A DNA stretch of 62,812 bases. Source: Candidatus Bathyarchaeum sp. GTDB taxonomy: Archaea; Thermoproteota; Bathyarchaeia; Bathyarchaeales; Bathyarchaeaceae. The stretch's first letter is position 1. Every line of letters starts with the position of its first letter. The notes below the pieces were generated by a model. The model did no database searches. It saw only the letters and a list, made by a program, of their open reading frames with translations, and was not told where the DNA came from. This document shows, piece after piece, positions 8,553-17,440 of the stretch. Both the position numbers and the translations under genes were made by a program. The stretch lies in assembly GCA_020344315.1 (NCBI GenBank), contig CP070820.1, positions 538,334 to 601,145 on the forward strand. Direction: 5' to 3'.

Positions 8553-9611
8553 TTGAAGGCTCTTGTTCTTAGTGGTGGAATAGGCACGAGGCTTAGACCT
8601 CTAACCTTCACTACCGCGAAGCAGTTGATACCTGTTGCCAACAAGCCCATTTTGAGCTACGTTCTGGACCATGTTTCCGCGGCTGGAATAACAGACGTTG
8701 CTGTAATAACAGCCCCAGAAACCGGCAAAGAGGTAAAAAACTACGTTAAGAATGGTTCCGCATGGAAGGTTAAAGTCACCTACATACCTCAAGAACCTCT
8801 CGGATTAGCTCATGCAGTGAAAACAGCTAGAGAATTCTTAGCAGAAGACGATTTTGTGATGTACTTAGGCGACAACCTAATCGGCAAAGGAATCAACGAT
8901 CTCATACGAAGATTCGAAACTGAGAAACTAGACACCATGATCTTACTAAAAGAGGTTGAAGATCCAACTCGATTCGGCGTTGCAGTGCTAGATGATGAAG
9001 ATAACGTCAAAAAACTGATTGAAAAGCCAAAAGAACCGCCAAGCAACTTGGCTCTCGTTGGTGTTTACATCTTCTCAAACAAAATCCATCAAGCAATCGA
9101 TAGAATAAAGCCTTCGTGGAGAGGAGAACTTGAGATCACAGACGCTATACAAGAAATGGTGAACCTAGACTTCAGAGTCAGAGCTGAAAAGCTAGACACT
9201 TGGTGGCTAGACACTGGAAAGAAAGATGATATACTTGTGGCTAACGCCAAAATTCTAGACTCGTATGTTAAGCGACAAATAAACGGAAAAACGATAGATA
9301 GCAGAGTTGAAGGAAGAGTTACAATAAAAAAGAACGCTGAAATTACAAACAGCACCATTAGGGGACCATCCATAATCGGCAAACACTGCATCATCAAAAA
9401 TTCCTTCATAGGCCCTTATACAAGCGTAGGGGACGAAGCAAAAATTATTGACAGCTCAGTTGAATATTGCGTAATCTTGGAAAACGCGTTAATAACAGGT
9501 GTTGACCGCTTAGAGGAGAGTTTAATAGGAAGAAAAGCGAAGGTCTCGAAAAACCACAAGAAAAGAGTTCTGAAACTCAATGTAGGTGACTATTCGGAGG
9601 TGGAGATATGA
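8553..9611 (+). CDS. rfbA: Glucose-1-phosphate thymidylyltransferase, long form
   Basis: Sugar nucleotidyltransferase joining glucose-1-phosphate and dTTP to give dTDP-glucose. Signatures: GGIGTRLRPLT, PVANKPI, GDNLIG and the sugar-binding region near DTGKKDD. The C-terminal ~100 residues form a left-handed beta-helix-like tail typical of long archaeal forms. The start is taken as TTG 8553, where the family begins (MKALVLSGG), with AAAGGAGA at 8538-8545 as ribosome binding site; an ATG at 8535 would add six residues and has no such site. Overlaps rfbC by four bases, so they are cotranscribed. Confidence 0.88.
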   Translation: MKALVLSGGIGTRLRPLTFTTAKQLIPVANKPILSYVLDHVSAAGITDVAVITAPETGKEVKNYVKNGSAWKVKVTYIPQEPLGLAHAVKTAREFLAEDDFVMYLGDNLIGKGINDLIRRFETEKLDTMILLKEVEDPTRFGVAVLDDEDNVKKLIEKPKEPPSNLALVGVYIFSNKIHQAIDRIKPSWRGELEITDAIQEMVNLDFRVRAEKLDTWWLDTGKKDDILVANAKILDSYVKRQINGKTIDSRVEGRVTIKKNAEITNSTIRGPSIIGKHCIIKNSFIGPYTSVGDEAKIIDSSVEYCVILENALITGVDRLEESLIGRKAKVSKNHKKRVLKLNVGDYSEVEI

Positions 9612-10123
9612 AAAAATATGCTCTTAAAGGAGTGAAAACCTATGAAATTAAAATATTGCCTGATGAGAGAGGCTTCTTCGCTGAAGCCCTGAGGCAAGAT
9701 TGGAAAGAATTCCTTGAAAATGAGCAGGTAACACAGATAAACATAAGCTACAGCTACCCCAACATCGTCAGAGCTTGGCACAAACACATGAGAGGACAGA
9801 TCGACCACTTTCTGGTGCTGAAAGGAGCCATGAAAATCTGTGCCTACGACGAAGAAACAGGGAAAATGGCTGAAGTAATCGCAACTGGCAAAAAACCTAC
9901 AGTTGTGAGAATACCCGGTAAATACTTGCATGGAACAAAAACTGTAAGCAACGAACCATCGCTACTAGTATATTTCGTCAACAGACTCTATGATTATCAG
10001 AATCCAGACGAACACCGCAGACCATGGAACGACCAAACAATAATTCCCACAGAGATAAATGGCAAAAAAGGTGATCCTCGCGTCGGCAAACCATGGGACT
10101 GGTTCCGTCCTCCGCATAAGTAA
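9608..10123 (+). CDS. rfbC: dTDP-4-dehydrorhamnose 3,5-epimerase-family protein
   Basis: 171 residues, RmlC-like cupin. The N-terminal KILPDERGFFAEALR and the segment RAWHKHMRGQIDHFLVLKG match the core that carries the catalytic His. The family more often has RGLH at this position; here it reads RAWHKH, so substrate preference may differ. The start overlaps the rfbA stop by four bases, and a strong GGAGGTGA after its stop serves the next gene. Pathway: conversion of the dTDP-4-keto-6-deoxyglucose intermediate towards dTDP-rhamnose. Confidence 0.82.
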   Translation: MKKYALKGVKTYEIKILPDERGFFAEALRQDWKEFLENEQVTQINISYSYPNIVRAWHKHMRGQIDHFLVLKGAMKICAYDEETGKMAEVIATGKKPTVVRIPGKYLHGTKTVSNEPSLLVYFVNRLYDYQNPDEHRRPWNDQTIIPTEINGKKGDPRVGKPWDWFRPPHK

Positions 10124-10135
10124 AGGAGGTGATTA

Positions 10136-11155
10136 ATAACGAACGTATTAGTGACTGGTGGAGCAGGCTACATAGGCTCCGTTATGTCCAGAATCCTATT
10201 GGAAAAGGGCTACAATGTAACGTGTCTTGACAGGCTCTTCTTTGGAACCGATTCAATAAAAGACATAGCAGACCGAATAAACCTTGTCAGGGATGATGTG
10301 CGATGGTTCAAGCCAGAAATCCTGAAAGGCATAGACGCCATCTTTGATCTGGCAGCCCTCTCTAACGACCCTAGTGGAGAACTTGACCCACAAAAAACTC
10401 TGGAAATAAACTATAAAGGAAGAGTTAGAGTAGCTAACCTTGCCAAAAAATACGGCATCAAAAAATACGTTTTAGCTAGCACCTGTAGCGTCTACGGCTT
10501 CCAGGAAGGAATTATAACTGAAGAATCTGAGTTGAATCCTCTGACGACTTATGCAAAAGCCAACATGATGGCAAAAAAAGAAGTCTTGCCTCTTGCCGAC
10601 AAATCCTTCTCTGCGACAGTGCTCCGGCAGGCAACAGTTTATGGTTTTTCTTACCGAATGAGATTTGACTTAGCCATCAACGGCATGGTCCTAGGCTTCT
10701 ATAGAAACGGAAAAATCCCGATTATGCGAGACGGAAAACAGTGGCGTCCTTTTATAAATGTAAAAGATACTTCAAATGCTTTCGTGAAAGTCTTGGAAGC
10801 AGAACCAGAACTCGTTAATGGTCAGGTCTTTAACGTTGGCAGCGATGAACAGAACGTGCAGATCTTTGACTTAGCAAAACTTGTGGCGGAATCATGCAAT
10901 CTGCCTTTCAACTACGAGTGGTATGGGGATCCTGACACAAGAAGCTATAGAGTAAGCTTCAGCAAGATCAAAGATACACTAAACTTCAAGCCACAGACAA
11001 CAATTAGAAAAGGAGCAAAAAATGTCTTTGATGCTCTCAAAGAAGGGAGATTGAATCCAGATGACCCGAGGACGATAACTGTCAAGTGGTACAAACACCT
11101 TCTAGGGATGCAACAGTTCCTCAAAGATACGGAAATCAACGGAGTAATTCTATGA
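10136..11155 (+). CDS. NAD-dependent epimerase/dehydratase (extended SDR), apparent ATA start
   Basis: About 339 residues. The Rossmann start reads TNVLVTGGAGYIGS when initiated at the ATA at 10136. AGGAGGTGAT sits at 10124-10133, and the first conventional start (GTG 10151) would remove the first beta strand. The active site shows SVYG and then YAKAN, so the position of the usual YxxxK lysine is Asn. The DLAINGM and RPFINVKDT stretches fit a surface-sugar SDR. It does not look like classical RfbB. It lies in the rfb operon between rfbC and a methyltransferase. The substrate is presumably a nucleotide-activated sugar. Confidence 0.78.
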   Translation: MTNVLVTGGAGYIGSVMSRILLEKGYNVTCLDRLFFGTDSIKDIADRINLVRDDVRWFKPEILKGIDAIFDLAALSNDPSGELDPQKTLEINYKGRVRVANLAKKYGIKKYVLASTCSVYGFQEGIITEESELNPLTTYAKANMMAKKEVLPLADKSFSATVLRQATVYGFSYRMRFDLAINGMVLGFYRNGKIPIMRDGKQWRPFINVKDTSNAFVKVLEAEPELVNGQVFNVGSDEQNVQIFDLAKLVAESCNLPFNYEWYGDPDTRSYRVSFSKIKDTLNFKPQTTIRKGAKNVFDALKEGRLNPDDPRTITVKWYKHLLGMQQFLKDTEINGVIL

Positions 11156-11252
11156 AAAAAGCGTTTATAGGCTCAATTAAACAACTGGACCCAAGTATCA
11201 TACATCAATTGTTTATAGCATCGTCGCGTGTGCGAAGATTTAGGTGTGTAAA

Positions 11253-12053
11253 ATGAGTGTATATAAACTGTTGTTAGATCGATTTACTTTAAGAACACTA
11301 ATTCGAGAATTGATGAGACGGTTCAAGTTTGGTAGCTATGGTTCACGTCTACAGATTGGTGCTGTAGATCGCCCACATTATGCTTACTGTGTTTACAATG
11401 GAGCTTTGTTGGCGAAGAAACTTGGTTATAGTGGGATAAGTGTTTTGGAGTTTGGAGTTGCTGGGGGTCGTGGGTTGTTAAATCTTGAATACCATGCTAA
11501 AGATATACGAAAATTACTATCCATAGATATAGATATTTACGGTTTTGATACTGGGGCTGGTCTGCCCGAGCCTTTAGACTATAGAGACCTCCCATATCAT
11601 TGGAGAAAGAGCTACTATACGATGGATGTTCAAAAGCTACAGGAAAAGTTGAAAACGGCGAAACTAATATTGGGAGATGTTAGAGAAACAGCAGAGACCT
11701 TTTTAAAAGAATATAAGCCACATCCAATTGGTGCAATTCTGGTTGATTTAGATTTCTATTCTTCAACTGCTGCTGCGTTAAGAATACTTGACGGTGATGA
11801 AAAATATTTTCTACCACGGGTATTCTGCTATTTTGACGATGTGATTGGGCATGAAATATCGTTGTACAATGATTATACTGGAGAGAGATTAGCGATAAAT
11901 GAATTTAATCGTACACATAAAAAAAAGAAATTAGCAAAAGCTTATCATCTCGTGAACCAAAAAATGTATCACAAAATATGGATATTCCATAATTTCGAAC
12001 ATAGTAAATATAATAACTTCATAAGCAAAGAAAATCAACAACTACCCCTTTGA
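11253..12053 (+). CDS. TylF-like SAM-dependent methyltransferase
   Basis: About 266 residues from ATG 11253; an in-frame GTG at 11244 is the alternative. Class I methyltransferase motif I is LEFGVAGGRGLLNL. A later acidic segment (AILVDLDFYSSTAAAL) and YFDDVIGHE fit the macrocin/TylF O-methyltransferase-like group that acts on sugars and is frequent in polysaccharide clusters. It probably methylates a surface sugar or glycan made by the neighbouring genes. The C-terminus is lysine-rich. Base composition is more T-rich than in the adjacent rfb genes, compatible with separate acquisition. Confidence 0.68.
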   Translation: MSVYKLLLDRFTLRTLIRELMRRFKFGSYGSRLQIGAVDRPHYAYCVYNGALLAKKLGYSGISVLEFGVAGGRGLLNLEYHAKDIRKLLSIDIDIYGFDTGAGLPEPLDYRDLPYHWRKSYYTMDVQKLQEKLKTAKLILGDVRETAETFLKEYKPHPIGAILVDLDFYSSTAAALRILDGDEKYFLPRVFCYFDDVIGHEISLYNDYTGERLAINEFNRTHKKKKLAKAYHLVNQKMYHKIWIFHNFEHSKYNNFISKENQQLPL

Positions 12054-12186
12054 GGTGTTATTTATACACATGAATCCAGTGGTAAGAATACCGACAAAAT
12101 TTGTTTTTGATGGACAGCTTGAGGAGCTTGTATCTGTTGTCCACTGACCGAATATCTTTTCAACCATACATGACCGGGTAATTTTT

Positions 12187-13053
12187 ATGAAAATAGTAGT
12201 TATAGGGTCAACTGGGCAACTCGGCACAGACCTCATAAAAATATTAGAAAACGGACATGAAGTCATAGGTCTAGCCCACAAAGACATCGAAATAACAGAC
12301 TACGACAGCTGCCTGATCCTGAAGCAACATCAACCAGACATCATCATAAACACTGCAGCCTTCCACAAGACCGATCAATGCGAAGAAGAACCCCTGAAAA
12401 CCTTCAACTTAAACGCCATAGGAGCAAGAAACGTCGCAATGATTTCAAGAGAAATGGGCGCCTCAGTTGTTTTCATCAGTACAGACTACGTCTTCGATGG
12501 CTCCAAGAGCGAACCCTACACAGAGGATGACATTCCATTTCCCATCAACACTTATGGAATCTCAAAACTAGCCGGGGAACACTTCACACGGCAGAACCCA
12601 AAACACTACATAATCAGGATAGCAAGTGTCTTCGGCGCAGCAGGAGCCAGCGGTAAGGGAGGGAATTTTGTCGAGACAATGATAACAAAGGCAAAGAAAG
12701 GCGAATCCATCACTGTGGTAGATGATATGTGGATGAGCCCAACCTACACAAAGGACGCCGCTTTGACCTTGAAAGGGATTATTGAATCAAAACTACCTTC
12801 CGGAACATACCACGCCACAAACAGCGGCTACTGCTCATGGTATCAATTTGCCGAAGGCATATTCCAAATTACAGGGTTAAATCCTGATTTAACACCGATA
12901 AAAACGGGACAACTGAGCATGAAAGCTAAAAGACCAAGATTCTCGGCGTTAAGCAGCATAAAGCTCTCCAGATATGGCATAGAAACGCGAGACTGGAAAG
13001 ATGCGCTCCGCGCATATCTGATCGAAAAGGGGCACATACAAAGAGGCTCTTAG
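12187..13053 (+). CDS. rfbD: dTDP-4-dehydrorhamnose reductase
   Basis: 288 residues, RmlD family, reducing dTDP-4-keto-L-rhamnose to dTDP-L-rhamnose with NAD(P)H. NAD-binding loop GSTGQLGTDL, active-site STDYVFDG, and catalytic YGISKLAGE (YxxxK intact). An ATG start begins directly at the first strand. With rfbA and rfbC it forms three of the four rhamnose genes; rfbB (4,6-dehydratase) is not in the window. The 130-base gap upstream may hold its own promoter (ATTTTTATG just before the start is AT-rich). Confidence 0.9.
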   Translation: MKIVVIGSTGQLGTDLIKILENGHEVIGLAHKDIEITDYDSCLILKQHQPDIIINTAAFHKTDQCEEEPLKTFNLNAIGARNVAMISREMGASVVFISTDYVFDGSKSEPYTEDDIPFPINTYGISKLAGEHFTRQNPKHYIIRIASVFGAAGASGKGGNFVETMITKAKKGESITVVDDMWMSPTYTKDAALTLKGIIESKLPSGTYHATNSGYCSWYQFAEGIFQITGLNPDLTPIKTGQLSMKAKRPRFSALSSIKLSRYGIETRDWKDALRAYLIEKGHIQRGS

Positions 13054-13191
13054 AATCCATAACCAAAGGGAGAATGGAGTTTGCATATAGCCCAGATGGG
13101 AACGGGACGGGTTGGACGCCCAACAGCCTACAAGATGATGTGCACTGAACTAGCCGACAAAGTGATAGAATCAACTTGGAAAGAGTTTTCT

Positions 13192-14208
13192 CTATTCCTT
13201 GTGCTTTTTCAGTATTTTATGGGCAATTGAAAAGTCTTCTTCGGCTTCCCTCTCTGAGCCGACCCCGATCATGCATAAGTCAATTCCCATCTCCTTGTAG
13301 ACGTGTTCTAATGCCTCTTCTGGTTTTATTCTGCCTCCCGCTAATGGTTTGATGGCTATTATCGGTTTTTTAGCTGCCCTTATTGCTTCTTCCGCTGAGT
13401 CTCTATTTGGAAACATCATAACGCCCATACTGTTTATAGGCGTGACATAGCCATCGAACTTGATCTCAGAGTTTTCGAGCTTCGGAATTGTTACGCCAGC
13501 GTGGTGGACCCCCAGAAGAACACGGTCTCCATATCTGTTCCTGAGGCTGTCTACAAGAGTCTCCAGAAGATCGAGCCTGTCAGTTATGGCTAGGAAGTCT
13601 GTTTCGGATCCCAATTCAGCGAATAGGATTTTGAAGTCTTCTAAGATTGTGGTTTCGCTCTCTAGGCTTTCGAAATCGATTTGGAGGTCCTTCAACTCCC
13701 TTCTTCCATAGGGTTTAGAGTGATGTAGCGTCTCTTTGAACTTGGCTTTCCAGCCTCTTCTGCATTGGAGCACTGGGTCTTCTAGGTATTTGTCCAGGAT
13801 CATGTCTCCGACTATTTGTCTCTCGATTTCGTAGTATGTCAGCCACCTTCTGTACGTGTCCACTGACTTTCCATGAATGGTTAAGGGAATCTGGATACAT
13901 GGGATTACCGCTATCTCAGTGTCGGCAAGTCTCTCAATCTCTCTGATGGCTTCAAGGAAGAGGCTCGTAAGCTGGCTATTAGGTGAAACTCCTGCTGCCG
14001 TCACAGTTAAACCGTACTTTTCAACAGCTATTCTCAAGATTTTCACAGTGTTTTGGGTGTCAGAGAATCTGGTTATGTATTCCCGGTTCTTCGCTGAACC
14101 TTGGTATGACTCGCCTACGAACGGCAGATGTCCAAGGATGAGCCTTGGGACAGGTATATCTCCTATCTTTTGAAGGGGGAAGCCACAGGCGGATATGTAA
14201 TTCTTCAT
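13192..14208 (-). CDS. Uncharacterised TIM-barrel protein, aldo/keto reductase-like C-terminal half
   Basis: 338 residues, ATG start. The second half has a repeating beta/alpha pattern with strand-like segments LLGVHHAGVTIP, FDGYVTPINSMGVMMFP, KPIIAIKPLAGGRI and LCMIGVGSEREAEEDF. This is close to the end of aldo/keto-reductase-type barrels. The first half (SACGFPLQKIGDIPVPRLILGH) also resembles the opening of that fold. The usual Asp-Tyr-Lys-His tetrad cannot be read with confidence, so I do not call it a reductase. It is convergent with rfbD and stands alone. Confidence 0.55.
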   Translation of the reverse strand: MKNYISACGFPLQKIGDIPVPRLILGHLPFVGESYQGSAKNREYITRFSDTQNTVKILRIAVEKYGLTVTAAGVSPNSQLTSLFLEAIREIERLADTEIAVIPCIQIPLTIHGKSVDTYRRWLTYYEIERQIVGDMILDKYLEDPVLQCRRGWKAKFKETLHHSKPYGRRELKDLQIDFESLESETTILEDFKILFAELGSETDFLAITDRLDLLETLVDSLRNRYGDRVLLGVHHAGVTIPKLENSEIKFDGYVTPINSMGVMMFPNRDSAEEAIRAAKKPIIAIKPLAGGRIKPEEALEHVYKEMGIDLCMIGVGSEREAEEDFSIAHKILKKHKE

Positions 14209-14524
14209 TATCCTTCATTTAATATTCTAGCGAAGAAATATTTTTGGGGATAGTTTTTGTGGGCTTGCTGAGTCCACCTTAAAATTTTATGTTCTGAATT
14301 CTGTTAAACTGCAGCAAGTCAAATGCGAGCACTCGTGGTTTATGTATGAATGACAAGAAACTGTTTACTCTGGACCTGATTTGATCTTTTTTTCCGTCTG
14401 TAATTTAAAAATTCTGACCAATCTCAAAACAGAGATGTGTTGCTAGGGCTATATGTGTGTATTCTCTGCATGTTAACAATGCAGTAATACTTCTTTTACG
14501 CCATCTTTCTTTGAGGAACCAGAA
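14209..14524. other. Intergenic region, nothing recognised
   Basis: A 316-base AT-rich stretch between the TIM-barrel gene and the zinc-ribbon gene. No open frame of note, no repeat and no RNA gene seen. A T-rich run at about 14389-14394 may serve as a terminator on the plus strand. Confidence 0.4.
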
Positions 14525-14800
14525 TTGCCTGAAACGTTTGCGCAGAGAAGGGGAAAAAGAGAAACGAAGCAATTGCTGGTAAGCGAACTGGATTTGACGA
14601 AGATCCAGGGGAAAGGGGATTTTCCCTGCCCAAATTGTGGGGTTACCATTTCTCCTGAAGATGAAACAGAGGATGTCTACACTATTATTGAGGAGAAGCT
14701 GAAGGGCGATGTTTTGGAAGCGCTGGTGATTCAATGCAACAAGTGTTCTAGCCGAATCCAGCTAACCGGTTTTCCTGTTCTTGAGATGGATTATGTCTAA
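14525..14800 (+). CDS. Small zinc-ribbon protein
   Basis: 91 residues, TTG start. Two Cys pairs, CPNC and CNKC, separated by a ~40-residue helical/acidic insert, make a split zinc ribbon; the segment IQCNKCSSRIQLTGFP is typical. No transcription-factor or enzyme signature is otherwise present. A frame on the other strand (14405-14734) lacks such structure. Probably a nucleic-acid- or protein-binding small zinc protein; function unknown. Confidence 0.55.
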   Translation: MPETFAQRRGKRETKQLLVSELDLTKIQGKGDFPCPNCGVTISPEDETEDVYTIIEEKLKGDVLEALVIQCNKCSSRIQLTGFPVLEMDYV

Positions 14801-14848
14801 ACTAGATTATCTCCTGGCGAGTGCACGATTTTACGCAAGGGTTACACT

Positions 14849-15181
14849 TCAAAGTTGTTTCATGTACTTTTTCACTGCGTTAACCTTATCTTTCATTGTT
14901 CGCGGCTTGTCTCTTCGGTCGTCTATTATCAGGGTTGACTCAACCCGAAGTATGCCCTTGGCAACCATGGCTTCGTGGGCAACCTTCACAGCCTCAAGGA
15001 TCGGCTCTAGACTATTTGCCTCCATAACCGTTCCCATGGGAGTAATTTCGTAATTCAGGCCTTTTACCTCGTCTATTGCTGCTATTGCCGCCGCTACATA
15101 ACTTCCGATGCTCGTTGACTTAATCCCCACAGGGGCTATAGTAAAAAATGCAATCGCTTTGCAAGATTTCCTTGAACTCAT
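14849..15181 (-). CDS. MTH1187-family (thiamine-binding-like, DUF77) protein
   Basis: About 110 residues from ATG 15181, chosen because GGAGAT lies seven bases upstream; longer starts at 15196 and 15235 have no such site. Strand and helix pattern (FTIAPVGIKSTSIGSYVAA, YEITPMGTVMEANSLEPI, VESTLIIDDRRDKPRTM) matches the MTH1187/YkoF-like ferredoxin-fold family that binds thiamine-type ligands or metal and forms tetramers. It probably acts in vitamin handling. No thiamine gene is adjacent. Confidence 0.75.
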   Translation of the reverse strand: MSSRKSCKAIAFFTIAPVGIKSTSIGSYVAAAIAAIDEVKGLNYEITPMGTVMEANSLEPILEAVKVAHEAMVAKGILRVESTLIIDDRRDKPRTMKDKVNAVKKYMKQL

Positions 15182-15263
15182 GGTCTTTATCTCCATAGAA
15201 TGTCTGTAAACAAATAGGGTAGTAATGGATATCAAGTTTTGCGGGTGGAAATAAAAAAGGGGG

Positions 15264-17354
15264 TTAGGAAAGCTCGATTTCGTTGTGTGAATCCAAGCTT
15301 TCCAGATCGTTCATTTTCACTAGTTTGTCCGAGACAGTATATAGCACGTCGTCTATGTAGAGGGACCTCTCCACCGAATACTCCGAATAGAACCAGTAGC
15401 CGTTCTCTAGTAGGTCTTCGTCTAAGTGTGTGATTCCGCCTCTAAGCTCAATTCCATCTGGGGATATGTCGAAGACGTAGGCGCCTTGCCACACGATTTG
15501 GCCATGAGCCCAGTCAGGAACCCCTTCAGGATAGTCGCTTTGGTTTATCTCCGCTACCGAGACTGGTATCACTAGAAGGTTTCTGTTCTTGTCGAAGAGT
15601 AATGCTTTATGATCGTATAGGATTGGGGAGTCTGTTCCTCTGTCTCCTATCTCATACTTGACTACTTCCACTGGATTCGAGACGTCGCTTACGTCGAAGA
15701 GCGATATTTTTACTCCTTGATACCATGCGAAGTCTCCTTCTTCAGACGCTTCGGTTTCTTTGCCTATTCCGATTAGGTGGTTTTCGTCGTAGGGGTGAAG
15801 GTAGTCTGAGTAGCCTGTTACTTCGAGTTGTCCGAGAACCGTGGGGTCGGTAGGCTCCGTTAGATCTATCACGAAGAGGGGGTCGATCTTTCTGAAGGTC
15901 ACTATGTAGCCTCTGTCTCCCATGAATCTGGTCGAGTAAATCGTTTCTCCTGGAGCAAGGTCTTCCAGTTTTCCGACGATGTTTAGACTCATATTCATTA
16001 TGAAGAGATGGTTCTTGGAGACTCCATCACCCCACCATTCGTTTGTGGTTGTTGCTATTCTGAAGAAGCCGTTGTGTTCGTCCATGCTGAATTGGTTTAG
16101 TACATTGCCTGTAACATTTCCTTCAGCCATGGCAACTATTTTCTCTTGGTCCAGTTTAATCCTGAAAATCATTGTTTCTTCTCTTGGTTCTTCTCCATTA
16201 CCACCTAGAATCCAAACGGTAGTGTTTGGAACTACAAGATACATGTTATTCAGCGAAACGTACATTGTTGTGGTATATCCTGTCAAGAAGGGTTCATAGG
16301 TTGGCTCCTCTGTGTCATCCATTACGTCAACTGCGACGATTGTTGTCATATAGTAGAAAACATCTGGAGTGTCGATGTAGCGTATTTCAGTTGCTAGCAC
16401 CTCTTGGGTGTGGTTGCCAGAGATTATGGGTAGAACTGCTTCTACACCTGTTCCATTACTGCTTGGTTGTGTGGCTAATTGTCTAACAACAGCGTAGACG
16501 TAGTCGCCGATCATTCTTGAACCTGAGAGAGTGCCGTTCATGGTTACAGTTCTTGATAGAACAGGGTCTGCTCTGTTGGTGATGTCATAGACTCTAAGAA
16601 ATATTTCCTCATTATACACCGAAGGATTGATCCATAATCCCTCAGTTCTGATTTCAGCAAATCCATATTGTAGAAACGGGCTCCGACTTCCCAGAACAAC
16701 CAGTTTGTTTTCGTTCAGGTAAAGTTGTGCGTCGTAAGTTTCGTTGAGTTCTATCTTTGAAAGCACTTCAGCTTGGTTAGGTGGGTAAGCCTTCAGTATG
16801 TAGATGTCTGATCCTGATATAATATACAAGTATTCGCCGTCATTCTTCACGATGTCCGCTTCGTCCACACCCGCAACCTGAACGTTCGTTGTTGAATACT
16901 CGGAGCCCCCAAAGGTTTCTGCTGATGTAGGTGGTGCTGAATCTTGGGTTGAGAATGCTCCGAAGTCGACAGTGAAACGGTTGAGGTTTTCGGACTGTGC
17001 CGCTTCATCCATTCCTGCTGTGAGGAAGGTTTGGAGTTCTTCATAGCTTGAAAATGTTTTCAGTTCTGATAATTCTGGCGGAGAATCTGGTGATGGTGGG
17101 GCATCAGTTTCTGGCGGTGAATCAGTTTCTGGCGGAGCATCAGTTTCTGGGGGTGAGTCAGTTTCTGGCGGAACATTTGGGTCTGACGGGTCACTTGGAG
17201 CATCTGTGGGGGGTTCAAGTTCTGGCGGAATATCTGATTCTTCATGAACGTAGGGTTGAATGCCGAAGTTGTAGACTGTGGCTGTCAGTATGCACGCTAA
17301 AAGCACTGCAGCGATTCCGTAAGTAAGTGTCCTATTCTTGATTTCTCTCTGCAA
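15264..17354 (-). CDS. Large secreted protein with C-terminal beta-propeller
   Basis: 696 residues. The N-terminal hydrophobic helix (~8-30) is followed by a low-complexity linker of PPETDSPPETDAPP units (~40-92) and then a ~580-residue beta-propeller region. Repeated blade-like segments (VAGVDEADIVKNDGEYLYI, FMGDRGYIVTFRKIDPLFVIDL, LLVIPVSVAEI) match the archaeal 'secreted protein with C-terminal beta-propeller' family, distantly related to WD40. It is probably a membrane-anchored surface protein with a flexible spacer. The upstream winged-helix membrane gene (86 bases away, same strand) may be its regulator. Confidence 0.8.
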   Translation of the reverse strand: MQREIKNRTLTYGIAAVLLACILTATVYNFGIQPYVHEESDIPPELEPPTDAPSDPSDPNVPPETDSPPETDAPPETDSPPETDAPPSPDSPPELSELKTFSSYEELQTFLTAGMDEAAQSENLNRFTVDFGAFSTQDSAPPTSAETFGGSEYSTTNVQVAGVDEADIVKNDGEYLYIISGSDIYILKAYPPNQAEVLSKIELNETYDAQLYLNENKLVVLGSRSPFLQYGFAEIRTEGLWINPSVYNEEIFLRVYDITNRADPVLSRTVTMNGTLSGSRMIGDYVYAVVRQLATQPSSNGTGVEAVLPIISGNHTQEVLATEIRYIDTPDVFYYMTTIVAVDVMDDTEEPTYEPFLTGYTTTMYVSLNNMYLVVPNTTVWILGGNGEEPREETMIFRIKLDQEKIVAMAEGNVTGNVLNQFSMDEHNGFFRIATTTNEWWGDGVSKNHLFIMNMSLNIVGKLEDLAPGETIYSTRFMGDRGYIVTFRKIDPLFVIDLTEPTDPTVLGQLEVTGYSDYLHPYDENHLIGIGKETEASEEGDFAWYQGVKISLFDVSDVSNPVEVVKYEIGDRGTDSPILYDHKALLFDKNRNLLVIPVSVAEINQSDYPEGVPDWAHGQIVWQGAYVFDISPDGIELRGGITHLDEDLLENGYWFYSEYSVERSLYIDDVLYTVSDKLVKMNDLESLDSHNEIELS

Positions 17355-17440
17355 AGTTGAACACTGTTCATCATACTAGTAATGTAGCATATTTTATCCT
17401 AAGCTTTGGAACAATTTGTACCAAAAACTAGAACAAAAAG

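Noticed and set aside
13082-13191. Short frame MGTGRVGRPTAYKMM... after rfbD
   Set aside because: It looks protein-like but runs straight into the end of the opposite-strand TIM-barrel gene and has no clear start signal; at best a fragment I cannot identify.
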